The position numbers were made by a program, and so were the translations under genes. Under the pieces are notes generated by a model. That model searched no databases. It saw only the letters and a list, made by a program, of their open reading frames with translations, and was not told where the DNA came from. This document shows, one piece after another, positions 9,182 to 18,518 of a stretch of 64,000 nt of DNA. Position 1 is the stretch's first letter. Each line of letters begins with the position of its first letter. This stretch comes from Rhodococcoides kyotonense (lineage in GTDB: Bacteria > Actinomycetota > Actinomycetes > Mycobacteriales > Mycobacteriaceae): contig NZ_FZOW01000004.1 in NCBI RefSeq assembly GCF_900188125.1, positions 310,001 through 374,000 of the forward strand. Direction: 5' to 3'.

Positions 9182-9940
9182 ATGCCTTCCATCGATTTGA
9201 ACTCCGACCTCGGCGAGAGCTTCGGCACCTGGACACTCGGCGACGACGACGCGATGCTGTCCATCGTCACGAGCGCCAACGTCGCCTGCGGGTTCCACGC
9301 CGGTGACCCTCGCACCATCCTCGACACGTGCCGCGCGGCCACCGAGAACGCCGTACGTATCGGCGCGCAAGTCGGCTACCGCGATCTGGCCGGTTTCGGT
9401 CGACGGTTCATCGACATCGAACCTGCCGATCTGACGGCCGACGTCCTGTATCAGATGGGCGCCCTCGACGGCCTCGCACAGGCCTCCGGTTCTGCGATCG
9501 CATACGTCAAACCGCACGGCGCGTTGTACAACGCGATCGTGACGCACCGCGAGCAGGCGCGAGCCGTCGTGGAGGCGGTACGAAGCTACGATCCGACGCT
9601 GCCCGTACTCGGGTTGCCGGGCTCCGTGTTTCTCGACGAGGCACGCAGCGCCGGATTGCGCACAGTGGCAGAAGCTTTCGCCGACCGTGCCTACACACCG
9701 ACGGGTGAGCTCGTGTCCCGCCGTACCGAGGGTGCCGTGCTGTCGGATCCGTCCGAGGTAGCGCAGCGGGTACTGCGCCTCGTTCGAGACGGTGTCGTCG
9801 AGGCGATCGACGGATCGACGGTCTCCGTCGACGCGGAATCGATCTGCGTACACGGCGATTCACCCGGCGCCGTCGACATGGCACTCGCGATCCAGACACT
9901 GTTGTCCGACAACGACATCGACATCTCTGCCTTCGTCTGA
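9182..9940 (+). CDS. pxpA: 5-oxoprolinase subunit PxpA (LamB/YcsF family)
   Basis: 252 residues. Opens with [14 protein letters not shown] and continues with [12 protein letters not shown] and [10 protein letters not shown], the hallmark motifs of LamB/YcsF. With PxpB and PxpC it forms the ATP-dependent enzyme that opens 5-oxoproline (pyroglutamate) to glutamate, disposing of a metabolite that forms spontaneously from glutamine and glutamate. Full length for the family. The stop overlaps the next start (TGATG). Confidence 0.94.
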   Translation: MPSIDLNSDLGESFGTWTLGDDDAMLSIVTSANVACGFHAGDPRTILDTCRAATENAVRIGAQVGYRDLAGFGRRFIDIEPADLTADVLYQMGALDGLAQASGSAIAYVKPHGALYNAIVTHREQARAVVEAVRSYDPTLPVLGLPGSVFLDEARSAGLRTVAEAFADRAYTPTGELVSRRTEGAVLSDPSEVAQRVLRLVRDGVVEAIDGSTVSVDAESICVHGDSPGAVDMALAIQTLLSDNDIDISAFV

Positions 9941-10542
9941 TGATCGTCCACGATTGCGGTGATCGAGCGCTACTCGTCGAATACGACGACTTGGCGGAGA
10001 CGATGTCATGGCACCGAGCGCTCGAAGCCACCGTCATCGACGACGTCACCGACCTCGTTCCCGCCGCACGCACGGTGCTCGTTCGGCACAGCGGAAACCG
10101 CGATCGGGTTCTGAAGTGGATTCGCGAGACCGAACCGGACCGGAACCTCGACATTTCCGACGCCGAGCAGATCGTCGTCCCCGTCTCCTACACCGGCGAC
10201 GACCTGGAGGACGTCTCTCGATCCACCGGATTGTCTGTCGCAGAAGTCATCTCGGCACACACCGATCAGGTGTGGACGGTCGCGTTCGGGGGTTTCGCAC
10301 CGGGCTTCGGGTATCTCGTCGGCACCGACGACCGACTGCACGTCCCACGCAAAGCAACCCCACGTACGACGGTTCCCGCCGGGTCTGTCGGGTTGGCCGG
10401 TGCGTTCTCCGGCGTGTACCCGCGCAGCTCTCCCGGCGGTTGGCAGCTGATCGGCACCACCGACGCGGTTCTCTGGGACCCGCACCGCGATCCCCCTGCC
10501 CTGCTGCGACCCGGAGTCACCGTCAGATTCGAGGCGCGATGA
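9940..10542 (+). CDS. pxpB: 5-oxoprolinase subunit PxpB
   Basis: 200 residues, carboxyltransferase-domain subdomain A (KipI-like). Motifs GDRALLVEY at the N-terminus, TDQVWTVAFGGFAPGFGYL near residue 107 and GSVGLAGAFSGVYPRSSPGGW near residue 150. It shares one base with pxpA and four with pxpC, so the three subunits are coupled. In Bacillus the homologue is also known as a histidine kinase inhibitor, but the three-gene set here points to 5-oxoprolinase. Confidence 0.93.
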   Translation: MIVHDCGDRALLVEYDDLAETMSWHRALEATVIDDVTDLVPAARTVLVRHSGNRDRVLKWIRETEPDRNLDISDAEQIVVPVSYTGDDLEDVSRSTGLSVAEVISAHTDQVWTVAFGGFAPGFGYLVGTDDRLHVPRKATPRTTVPAGSVGLAGAFSGVYPRSSPGGWQLIGTTDAVLWDPHRDPPALLRPGVTVRFEAR

Positions 10543-11393
10543 CGTCGATCGAAATCGTCGCACCCGGGCCTCTGTGCACGGTGCAGGATCGCGGGCGCCC
10601 AGGGTACTCGTCGATCGGCGTGGGACGGTCCGGCGCAGCGGACCTTCGATCACATGACACCGCAAATCGGCTGGTGGGCAATGCCTGTGACGCTGCAACT
10701 CTCGAAGTGACCATGGGTGGCCTGCGTATCCGTGCACACGGAAGTGTCGTGACGGCGGTAACCGGCGCTGACGGTGGCATCACGGTGAACGGCATTCCGG
10801 ACGGGATGTATTGCACACTCGACCTGCACGACGGTGACGAATTGAGCATCGGCACACCGACTTCGGGGTTGCGAACATACATCGCGGTAAGGGGCGGGAT
10901 CGATGTCGACCCTGTTCTTGGCAGTCGGTCGACCGACACGATGTCGGGGCTCGGCCCGAGGCCAGTGACCGCAGGAGACACACTCGCCGTCGGCAACGAA
11001 TTATCCGATTGGCCGGCAACCGATCTCGCGCCCACCTCCAGAATCACAGGGACGCTGGACGTCTCGGTCATCCTAGGTCCTCGTGCCGATTGGTTCGCCG
11101 ATCCTGAAGTGCTGTTCTCTCAGGACTGGTCGGTGACCGCCGATTCCAACCGTGTCGGACTCCGACTCGACGGCGAGACTGCGCTGGAGAGATCCGGGAC
11201 CGACGAATTGCCCAGCGAGGGAATGGTGTCCGGCGCCCTGCAGGTACCGCCGGACGGAAAGCCTGTGTTGTTTCTCGCCGATCACCCGGTGACCGGGGGT
11301 TACCCGGTGGTCGGCGTCGTGGTCAGCGAGGATCTGCCGGAGCTCGGGCAACTCAGGCCTGGTGACTCCGTGCGTTTTCACGTCCGGGCATGA
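10539..11393 (+). CDS. pxpC: 5-oxoprolinase subunit PxpC
   Basis: 284 residues, carboxyltransferase subdomain B (KipA-like). Motifs GPLCTVQDRGRPGYSSIGVG near residue 9, TLEVTMGG near residue 55, and DHPVTGGYPVVGVV close to the C-terminus. The start at 10539 is fixed by the ATGA overlap with pxpB. It completes the PxpABC enzyme. Some homologues are annotated as urea amidolyase or allophanate-hydrolase parts, but the PxpA partner decides the call. Confidence 0.93.
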   Translation: MTSIEIVAPGPLCTVQDRGRPGYSSIGVGRSGAADLRSHDTANRLVGNACDAATLEVTMGGLRIRAHGSVVTAVTGADGGITVNGIPDGMYCTLDLHDGDELSIGTPTSGLRTYIAVRGGIDVDPVLGSRSTDTMSGLGPRPVTAGDTLAVGNELSDWPATDLAPTSRITGTLDVSVILGPRADWFADPEVLFSQDWSVTADSNRVGLRLDGETALERSGTDELPSEGMVSGALQVPPDGKPVLFLADHPVTGGYPVVGVVVSEDLPELGQLRPGDSVRFHVRA

Positions 11394-11399
11394 CTGTAG

Positions 11400-11425
11400 G
11401 CGGCACATGTGGTGCTCTGTGCCGC
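11400..11425. terminator. Hairpin after pxpC
   Basis: GCGGCACA (11400-11407) pairs with TGTGCCGC (11418-11425) across a 10-nt loop. A second 8-bp stem, CAGCGGCC/GGCCGCTG at 11456-11477, straddles the stop of the convergent HNH gene. Neither has a long U-tract. Together they probably separate the two convergent units. Confidence 0.55.
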
Positions 11426-11466
11426 ATACAGCGGATATGAGAGGTTGGCCGGGATCAGCGGCCCGG

Positions 11467-13296
11467 TCAGGCCGCTGAGTCCGGAGTCTCCCTCGCCCGG
11501 CCGTCCGCGTCAGGCGGCGGGACATCCGGCTGTGGGATATCGGGCCGTGGGATATCGGGCCGTGGGATATCGGGCCGCGGGACGTCCGGATTGGGATAGA
11601 TGTATTCGTTCGGATGATGGTAGTGATTGACCCGCCCGCGCCTGCTCGGGTCGACTATGGCGGGCGTATGCCACAGGGTGCGGCCTGGGTACCGGTGGTC
11701 GGGTCCGGCTTTCGTTGTCGCCCACTCGGAGTCCGACGGCCCGATCAGCTGGTGATGCTGATCGCAACCCAGCGTCAGCGAATCGATATTGGTGCCGCCG
11801 CCCTTGGCCCACTCGTCGATATGGTGCACCTGGCTCCACACTGCAGGCCTTGTGCAGCCCGGATGCGTACACCCACGGTCGGAGGCCATCAACACGATCC
11901 GCTGATCTGCCGATGCAAGCCGCTTCGACCGACCCAGGTGCAACGGCCGTCCATCATTGTCGAAGATCACCAGGTAGTGATGCGCGTGCGATGCCATCCG
12001 AATCGCGTCGCGCATCTTCACCAGCGACCCGGTGGCGGTCACCGCATGCCCCGACGCGGCTTCCAGATCTTTCAGGTTCATCGACACGATCGCTGTCACC
12101 GGTAGTCCTCGATGCTGGCCTAGCTTCCCCGACGCCAACATCTGCCGCAGCACCACCTTCATCGCGTCATGCTGGCGCCGCCCCTGACCGCGGTGATCGC
12201 GAGCAGCCCTGCGCTCGGCCTCCACCTCTGCCTGGGACTTCGGCTCGGAGCCCTCGCCGCCGCAATCAGGTGTGTCACGTACGCCCGACTCGCTCCCAGA
12301 TCCATGGTCGTCCCAGTCACCAGGGTGTCGGACGTCGCTCTCGGTGCCGTCGGGTCTGTCGAACAAGGTCGGCCCGCCCTGCCCGGTGCTGCTACTACTG
12401 ACGTTCGTATCGCCGTCTGTGTTGTCCTGATCGGGTTCGTCGTTGTCCTGATCGGGTTCGTCGACGACCGGTTTCTCGTCGGACGGGTTGCACATCCCGG
12501 GCTTGGCCCACTTCGCGAACATCGCTTCCGCATAGGACCGGAACTCGGCGTCGACCACGCCGGTCACCTTCGACAACCCGTCCTCACCCTGCACCCCGAA
12601 CCGCACGTACGCACGATCCGCCACCTGATCCGGCGGCAGGTCCCCATCGGGATCCAACGAGTCGTACAACCGCCGTGCTGCAGCCTTGAACTCGTCCGGC
12701 AGCAGTTCCTTCGCCAACTGCGACAGCTGCCGCTCCGCCGACTCCCGAGTCTCCGGATCGACCTTCGAACCCAACCGCTTGAAGAACAGCCGCACGGTGT
12801 TCTGATGTTCCTCGTCGAGAACACCGTCCTCCGCAGCCATCGCCGTCGCCGCCAGCACCGGTTCCAGCCGTTCCCCCGACATCGCCGTCCGCTCCCCGAA
12901 CTGCTCCGCGAAGCGCACACGCTGTCCCGCCCGCGCCCGCGAGAACCGCATCAACACCGCCAACGCGTCGGGCACCGAACCATAGATATCGTCCAACCCG
13001 TGCTGGTCCATCAGATCCGCGATCCAGGTGTGCGACATGCCGAACAACGCCCGCGACACCATTTCCATCCGCGTCAGCAAAGCCCTACGGTCGGAATTCG
13101 GCAGCGCCACCGTCTGAATCCGACCGAGCACCTCCACATGCTCCTCGATGACCTCCACTACATGCTTCGGATACCCAGCCTCGATCGGCAACACCGAACT
13201 CAGCGTTGCCGATTCATCCTGCAGCGGAGCAGCATTCGCCGCATCTTCACCGTCGACCGACGGGTCCACCCCTGGCACGCTATCCCCCGAAAGCAT
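11467..13296 (-). CDS. DUF222 / HNH endonuclease-domain protein (13E12 type)
   Basis: 609 residues. An N-terminal DUF222 helical domain (about residues 30-390, interrupted by an acidic Asp/Gln/Asn-rich linker with DEPDQDNDEPDQDN) is followed by an HNH nuclease domain with CTHPGCTRPAVWSQVHHIDE, then DQHHQLI. The Cys pairs and HHIDE are the expected metal and catalytic residues. The tail is a Pro-Asp repeat (PDIPR units) encoded by a 15-bp tandem repeat. This multi-copy family of Mycobacteriales resembles the REP13E12 proteins of M. tuberculosis; its role is unknown. ATG at 13296 chosen as the first in-frame start. Confidence 0.85.
   Translation of the reverse strand: MLSGDSVPGVDPSVDGEDAANAAPLQDESATLSSVLPIEAGYPKHVVEVIEEHVEVLGRIQTVALPNSDRRALLTRMEMVSRALFGMSHTWIADLMDQHGLDDIYGSVPDALAVLMRFSRARAGQRVRFAEQFGERTAMSGERLEPVLAATAMAAEDGVLDEEHQNTVRLFFKRLGSKVDPETRESAERQLSQLAKELLPDEFKAAARRLYDSLDPDGDLPPDQVADRAYVRFGVQGEDGLSKVTGVVDAEFRSYAEAMFAKWAKPGMCNPSDEKPVVDEPDQDNDEPDQDNTDGDTNVSSSSTGQGGPTLFDRPDGTESDVRHPGDWDDHGSGSESGVRDTPDCGGEGSEPKSQAEVEAERRAARDHRGQGRRQHDAMKVVLRQMLASGKLGQHRGLPVTAIVSMNLKDLEAASGHAVTATGSLVKMRDAIRMASHAHHYLVIFDNDGRPLHLGRSKRLASADQRIVLMASDRGCTHPGCTRPAVWSQVHHIDEWAKGGGTNIDSLTLGCDQHHQLIGPSDSEWATTKAGPDHRYPGRTLWHTPAIVDPSRRGRVNHYHHPNEYIYPNPDVPRPDIPRPDIPRPDIPQPDVPPPDADGRARETPDSAA
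11518..11592. repeat. 15-bp tandem repeat in the HNH gene tail
   Basis: Three exact copies of TGGGATATCGGGCCG (11533-11577) are flanked by one degenerate copy on each side. The period is a multiple of three, so copy number changes would keep the frame and vary the number of five-residue PDIPR units at the protein C-terminus. Confidence 0.9.
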
Positions 13297-13433
13297 GCGC
13301 CAAGCTTAGCCCACGAACTACAATTTGTCGAATATACGTTCGAATACGATGTCTGGAACGTATTCCGAATGACCTGCACTACCACCCATGCGGGAAAGCA
13401 GTACAGAGATCGACTACACGGGCGACAAGGCCG

Positions 13434-13785
13434 CTACCTGGACGCCGCCACCGACAGCCGAGGCACCAGAGCGTCTATCGCGAACGGAAGGCTCAGTACC
13501 GTTCCCCAGGTCATCGCTCCGGACACGATGGGGTCGTCGACGAACACATCGCGCCCATCCTTCGCCACGTTCAAAGCCTGGTACGTGGGGATCACTCGGA
13601 TCCGGTCGCTCGCACCTTCGCTGCTGCCGGTATTCCACACGAGGACGTCGAGATCCAGCATGCCGAAATCGGGATGATCGGGTGACGTCGTCACGGTCGG
13701 TGCGATCTCGCTCAGTCGGTCGTAGGCGTCATGGCTGACGTCGATGTACTGAGCCATGATCAAATCCGGAGCCTGTGCCGAAAAT
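13434..13785 (-). pseudogene. Remnant of an iron-siderophore ABC transporter substrate-binding protein
   Basis: The minus-strand frame reads APDLIMAQYIDVSHDAYDRL and SEIAPTV, typical of the middle of FecB/FepB-type binding proteins, and then jumps to a C-terminal part with LDLDVLVWNTGS, DGRDVFVDDP and TVLSLPFAIDALVPRL. A stop codon lies just before the first block, the signal peptide and first lobe are absent, and roughly 90 residues seem to be deleted inside. The remaining open part (13434-13763) is about 109 residues against more than 300 for an intact member. No partner permease is nearby. It may be translated but should not bind a siderophore. Confidence 0.65.
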
Positions 13786-13838
13786 CACCAGCTCCGGCTA
13801 TCGGCCGCGTGGACCCGAATCACGACCGACGAAGCCGC

Positions 13839-14810
13839 TCAGAGACGCCGCTGACGCGCGATGTCGGCGAGCACGACGCCCGCGGCCACCGATGCGTTGA
13901 GGGACTCGACCGGCCCTGCCATCGGGATCGACAGGATGTGATCGCAGTTCTCACGCACGAGACGCGAGAGGCCCTTACCCTCGGAACCGACGACGATCGC
14001 GATGGGACCGCTACCGTCGAAGTCGTCGAGCGTGGTGTCGCCACCCGCGTCGAGGCCGACGATGGTGACACCCTTGGTCTGCCAATCCTTCAGCGTACGA
14101 GTCAGATTGGTCGCGCGAGCGACGGGAAGTCGTGCCGCTGCACCGGCACTGGTTCGCCATGCGACCGCGGAAACGCTTGCGCTGCGCCGCTGTGGAATGA
14201 CGACTCCGTGTCCACCGAACGCCGCCACCGAACGCACGACGGCACCCAGGTTGCGGGGATCGGTGATGTTGTCGAGCGCGACGAGCAGAGCTGGTTCCTG
14301 ATGCGACCGAGCCGCGCCGATCAGATCGTCCGGATGCGCGTAGCGGTACGGCGGCACCTGCAGGGCGAGACCCTGATGCAGGCCGTTGGCGCTGAGCCGG
14401 TCGAGATCGGAACGCGGGACCTCGAGAATGGAGATGCCGGCGTCGGCCGCGCGCTGCACGCTCTCCTTCAGTCGGTCGTCGCTGTCGGTACCGGTGGCGA
14501 CCCACAGAGCCGTCGCGGGCACACCCGCACGCAGGCACTCGACGACCGGGTTACGTCCGAGGACGACCTCGGGGCCGTCGTCGTTCTTCCGGCTTGCGAC
14601 GCGTCCGCCACCCTGCCGGCCCTGAGACTGTGCCGACTTCTCGGCGAGCTTGGCCCGACGCGCCGCGGGATGCTTGGTGCGTGCCTCGGCGGGAGGCGTC
14701 GCACCGCGTCCTTCGAGACCGCGGCGACGGTTGCCGCCGGAACCGGCGACCTGCCCCTTCTTGGTGCCCGTCTTGCGAACTGCGCCGCGCCTACTGGAAT
14801 TGCCTGCCAT
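13839..14810 (-). CDS. rlmB: 23S rRNA 2'-O-ribose methyltransferase RlmB (TrmH/SpoU family)
   Basis: 323 residues. A basic, Gly/Arg-rich N-terminus of about 75 residues (likely disordered RNA-binding tail) precedes the substrate-binding domain ([15 protein letters not shown] near residue 80) and the knotted SPOUT domain. The three SpoU motifs are visible: [34 protein letters not shown], and [19 protein letters not shown]. It methylates G2251 in E. coli numbering of 23S rRNA. It starts at or next to the cysS stop (ATG 14810 or GTG 14813), consistent with translational coupling and the order seen in M. tuberculosis. Confidence 0.93.
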   Translation of the reverse strand: MAGNSSRRGAVRKTGTKKGQVAGSGGNRRRGLEGRGATPPAEARTKHPAARRAKLAEKSAQSQGRQGGGRVASRKNDDGPEVVLGRNPVVECLRAGVPATALWVATGTDSDDRLKESVQRAADAGISILEVPRSDLDRLSANGLHQGLALQVPPYRYAHPDDLIGAARSHQEPALLVALDNITDPRNLGAVVRSVAAFGGHGVVIPQRRSASVSAVAWRTSAGAAARLPVARATNLTRTLKDWQTKGVTIVGLDAGGDTTLDDFDGSGPIAIVVGSEGKGLSRLVRENCDHILSIPMAGPVESLNASVAAGVVLADIARQRRL

Positions 14811-16225
14811 CACTGCCCTGCTTCGTCGGTACTACTGGTTGCCCCGACGGACCATTCGGGCCCGTTGGGAGTGTCTGTCACGTCGATTCCGGCCTTCGCG
14901 AGACGATCTCTGATCGCGTCCGCTGTGGCCCAATCCTTGTCGATCTTCGCCTGTGCGCGAGCTTGAAGTTGTGCGTCGACGAGCACTCCGAGCGCGCCCT
15001 CGACGGCATCGTTGTCGCCGCCACCGGTGGCCCAGTGCGGGTCGAGCGGGTCGACGCCGAGGATCGAGAGCATTGCCCTGACTTTCGACGCATGTTCGAC
15101 GGCACCGCCGAGATCGCCGCTCTCGAGCGCGCTGTTTCCTGACTTCACCGTCGCGTGGACTGCAGCGAGGGCCTTCGGCACACCCAGGTCGTCGTTCAGC
15201 GCGTCGGCGAAATCGTTTGTCCAGGTTCCGAGGGGAACCTCTCCTGCACGTTCGACGGTACGCTTCACGAACCCTTCGATGCCGCGATAGGTGACGGCAG
15301 CCGTCTGCAGTGCGTTGTCCGAGTACTCCAACATGGACCGGTAGTGCGCGCTGCCGAGGTAGTACCGAAGTTCCTGCGGCCGAACGTTTTTCAAAACATT
15401 GGGCACCGACAGGACATTGCCGAGCGACTTCGACATCTTCTCGCCGCCCATCGTGACCCAGCCGTTGTGCAGCCAGTACCGACTGAATCCGTCGCCTGCG
15501 GCCTTGCTCTGCGCGCGCTCGTTCTCATGGTGCGGAAACACCAGATCCAAACCACCGCAATGGATGTCGAAATCGGGACCGAGGTATGCCTCGCACATCG
15601 CCGAGCACTCGAGATGCCAACCGGGCCGACCGCGGCCCCACGGCGTCGGCCACGACGGCTCACCGGGCTTCGCAGCCTTCCACAACGTGAAGTCTCGCGG
15701 ATCGCGTTTGCCCGCACCCGCACTCTCACCCTGGTGGACGTCGTCGAGCTTGTGGCCGGACAAGGCGCCGTAATCGGGGAAACTCACGACGTCGAAGTAG
15801 ACGTCGCCTTCTGCCGCGTAGGCGTGCCCGGACGCGATGAGACGCTCGATCAGCTCGACCATCTGCGTGATGTGTCCGGTCGCGCGTGGCTCTGCCGACG
15901 GCGGCAACACACCGAGCTTGTCGTAGGCCCACGTGAACGACCGCTCGTACGTCGCGGCCCACTCCCACCACGGGCGGCCTGCGTCGCGAGCCTTGTTCAA
16001 GATCTTGTCGTCGATGTCGGTGACGTTGCGGATGAACGCGACGTCGTACTCGTGCGCGAGCAGCCACCGCCGCAACACGTCGAACGCAACTCCGCTGCGC
16101 ACGTGCCCGATGTGCGGTTCACCCTGCACCGTTGCCCCACACAGATACACCGATGCATGGCCAGGGACCAAGGGGGTGAATTCCCGCAGGGCCCTCGTCT
16201 CGGTGTCGTATAGGTGAAGGGTCAC
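14810..16225 (-). CDS. cysS: Cysteinyl-tRNA synthetase
   Basis: 471 residues, class I synthetase charging tRNA-Cys. HIGH-type motif in [17 protein letters not shown] near residue 28 with the zinc-ligand Cys, zinc residues in [14 protein letters not shown] and [14 protein letters not shown], and the KMSKS loop in [12 protein letters not shown] near residue 270. Length and C-terminal domain fit CysS rather than the shorter paralogue MshC. Although the frame extends to 16513, the GTG at 16225 gives the usual [10 protein letters not shown]-terminus and lies 23 bp after ispF. Part of the carD-ispF-cysS-rlmB run. Confidence 0.95.
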   Translation of the reverse strand: MTLHLYDTETRALREFTPLVPGHASVYLCGATVQGEPHIGHVRSGVAFDVLRRWLLAHEYDVAFIRNVTDIDDKILNKARDAGRPWWEWAATYERSFTWAYDKLGVLPPSAEPRATGHITQMVELIERLIASGHAYAAEGDVYFDVVSFPDYGALSGHKLDDVHQGESAGAGKRDPRDFTLWKAAKPGEPSWPTPWGRGRPGWHLECSAMCEAYLGPDFDIHCGGLDLVFPHHENERAQSKAAGDGFSRYWLHNGWVTMGGEKMSKSLGNVLSVPNVLKNVRPQELRYYLGSAHYRSMLEYSDNALQTAAVTYRGIEGFVKRTVERAGEVPLGTWTNDFADALNDDLGVPKALAAVHATVKSGNSALESGDLGGAVEHASKVRAMLSILGVDPLDPHWATGGGDNDAVEGALGVLVDAQLQARAQAKIDKDWATADAIRDRLAKAGIDVTDTPNGPEWSVGATSSTDEAGQ

Positions 16226-16248
16226 GACCAGCAATGCTACCGGTGCTT

Positions 16249-16713
16249 TTACTCCGTCATGACAAGTGCGGTCGCCACGGCGGCTATTCCTTCGCCGCGA
16301 CCGGTCAATCCCAATCCGTCGGTCGTCGTCGCGGACACCGACACAGGCGCTCCGAGCACCGCCGACAAAGTCTCCTGTGCCTCCACACGGCGTGGACCGA
16401 TCTTCGGACGATTGCCGATGATCTGCACGGCGGCGTTGCCGATCGTGAATCCGTTGTCGGTCAGCAGGCGTCGCACCTCGGTGAGCATGGCCGCGCCGCT
16501 GACGCCGTCCCACTCCGGTCGCCCGGTGCCGAAGACCGAACCGAGGTCACCGAGGCCTGCCGCGGACAACAATGCGTCGCACAGTGCGTGCGACGCGACA
16601 TCACCGTCGGAATGCCCTTCGAGTCCGTCGCCGTCCTCGAAGAGAAGGCCCGCAAGCCAACAGGGCCTGCCCGGCGCGATGGGATGGACGTCGGTTCCGA
16701 TACCGACTCTCAT
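16249..16713 (-). CDS. ispF: 2-C-methyl-D-erythritol 2,4-cyclodiphosphate synthase
   Basis: 154 residues, full length. Metal site in GIGTDVHPI (Asp8, His10 region), [17 protein letters not shown], and C-terminal [17 protein letters not shown]. It cyclises CDP-methylerythritol 2-phosphate in the MEP isoprenoid pathway. The start at 16713 gives [11 protein letters not shown]; its ATGA overlaps the surviving stop of the decayed ispD directly upstream. The gene itself looks intact, so the pathway is presumably still used with an IspD encoded elsewhere. Confidence 0.95.
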   Translation of the reverse strand: MRVGIGTDVHPIAPGRPCWLAGLLFEDGDGLEGHSDGDVASHALCDALLSAAGLGDLGSVFGTGRPEWDGVSGAAMLTEVRRLLTDNGFTIGNAAVQIIGNRPKIGPRRVEAQETLSAVLGAPVSVSATTTDGLGLTGRGEGIAAVATALVMTE

Positions 16714-17001
16714 GAATTCTCCTGACGGACCAGCGCTTCGGCCAGCAGCAGATCGTGTGGCGTCGTGATGTCGACCGACGCGAGAAAACAACGACGACCG
16801 AAAGCGACGACGACAGAAGCGCGGCGCGGGCAGCGTCGTGACCGAGCCGTGTCCGAGTTCGACCGCTAAAGACGGGTCTTCCCTCCCGCGGTCACGAAGA
16901 CTTTCGGCTCACCGAGTCCGAGCCGCAGACCTCGGCCCCGCCGCCGGAACGAACGCGACGACGGGACCTTGGATGAAACTTGCCACCTGAGCAGCCGTCA
17001 C
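16710..17001 (-). pseudogene. ispD: Decayed ispD (MEP cytidylyltransferase)
   Basis: Only about 290 bp remain where a gene of roughly 690 bp is expected. A GTG directly after the carD stop begins an IspD N-terminus ending VVAFVPAAG. A one-base insertion in a run of G residues near 16936 shifts the frame; the other frame then continues [19 protein letters not shown], the nucleotide-binding loop, and ends at a TAG. The catalytic core is deleted. The last 24 codons read [19 protein letters not shown], the normal IspD C-terminus, and stop in the ATGA overlapping ispF. IspD is required for the MEP pathway, so another functional copy must exist in the genome or this assembly is wrong here. Confidence 0.82.
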
Positions 17002-17523
<522 letters not shown>

Positions 17524-17805
17524 CCACGCGCCCCGATCAACGGCGCAGGTCAGGGGCACAGCGCGACTTCCGCAGGGGTTGACAGGACCGCCGGAACGTG
17601 TATCCGACACCCCCGCAGACGATTCGGAAATGCATGGTGTCCGTGCAAGGACACCGAGGCGAAACGCCGGTGAACACGCCGGTCCGCGCCCGATCGGGTC
17701 CCACGTTCGAAGGCCCGAGGAAGAACCTCCGGACGGTGACTACTACTCTGCCTAGTGGACCTGACGTACCGGCTGGCCCGGACCGGCACAACTGGAGGAC
17801 GACCC
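17524..17805. other. Intergenic region between carD and the lpqE-like gene
   Basis: Together with the carD leader this is a 315-bp gene-free stretch holding the divergent promoters of carD and the lipoprotein gene. TGGAGGAC just before 17806 is the ribosome site of the latter. I see no structured RNA or coding remnant in it. Confidence 0.6.
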
Positions 17806-18483
17806 GTGACTGCGATCGAAGCTGCGACTGCGCGCCGAAAGACCCACCGACTGGTGACGACGGTCGCTGTTGCGGCCGGTGCTGCACTGACGCTGACCGC
17901 CTGCGGCGCGGGACAGATTTCCCAGACCGCCGATCAGGTCGCTGCCGTCAACGGCAACTTCGCGGACGTCGGAAACATCTCGTTGCGCAACGTCCACGTC
18001 GTCTACCCGCAGACCGAGGAGTACTCGATCGAGCCCGGCGGCAAGGTCGAACTCGGATTCATCGCGGTCAACAACAGCCCCGCGAACCCGGACACTCTCA
18101 CCCGCATCTCGACGACGGCCGCGTCGTCGATCACCCTCGGCGAAGAGCCCGGCGGAACCGAGATCGCGCCGCTGACCGCACTCGGCGCGGGCGCTCCCGC
18201 CGACACGCAGCTCGACGACCCGCTGATCCCGCTGCAGCTCATCGTCGTCGAACTCAACGGCATCGGTGAAGACGTGCGCCCCGGCCTGACGGTCCCCGTC
18301 ACCTTCACGTTCGAAGAAGCAGGCGACGTCCAGGTTCTCGTGCCCGTCGACGCAGGCCCCGTTCTCCAGCGCGACGTGTCCGACAAATCGCCTGTCGAAG
18401 CCGAGGCTCACGGCGAGGCACACAGTGCCGAGCAGAGCGTCGTCGAGACCGAGGTCGAAGAAGGCGCTGACGGCAACAACTGA
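17806..18483 (+). CDS. lpqE: LpqE-like lipoprotein
   Basis: 225 residues. Signal peptide with lipobox ALTLTAC near residue 30, then a compact beta-rich domain (VHVVYPQTEEYSIEPGGKVE, VNNSPANPDTLTRI, VPVTFTFEEAGDVQVLVPVD) resembling the copper-chaperone-like PCu(A)C fold seen in LpqE. The expected Met/His copper residues are not obvious, so metal binding is uncertain. The C-terminus is acidic and low complexity (HGEAHSAEQ and beyond). Position between carD and radA is the same as Rv3584 in M. tuberculosis. GTG at 17806 chosen for its GGAGGA ribosome site. Confidence 0.8.
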   Translation: MTAIEAATARRKTHRLVTTVAVAAGAALTLTACGAGQISQTADQVAAVNGNFADVGNISLRNVHVVYPQTEEYSIEPGGKVELGFIAVNNSPANPDTLTRISTTAASSITLGEEPGGTEIAPLTALGAGAPADTQLDDPLIPLQLIVVELNGIGEDVRPGLTVPVTFTFEEAGDVQVLVPVDAGPVLQRDVSDKSPVEAEAHGEAHSAEQSVVETEVEEGADGNN

Positions 18484-18518
18484 CTTTCTGTCGGTAGCCG
18501 CGGCTAGCCTTCTCACCC

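Noticed and set aside
8195-9853. Long minus-strand frame (552 codons) opposite the permease and pxpA
   Set aside because: Antisense to two conserved genes, with Gln/Asp/Arg-rich composition and no domain.
13388-13738. Plus-strand open frame of 116 codons between the HNH gene and rlmB
   Set aside because: Low-complexity Arg/Ser-rich shadow of the siderophore-binding remnant on the other strand; no start signal.
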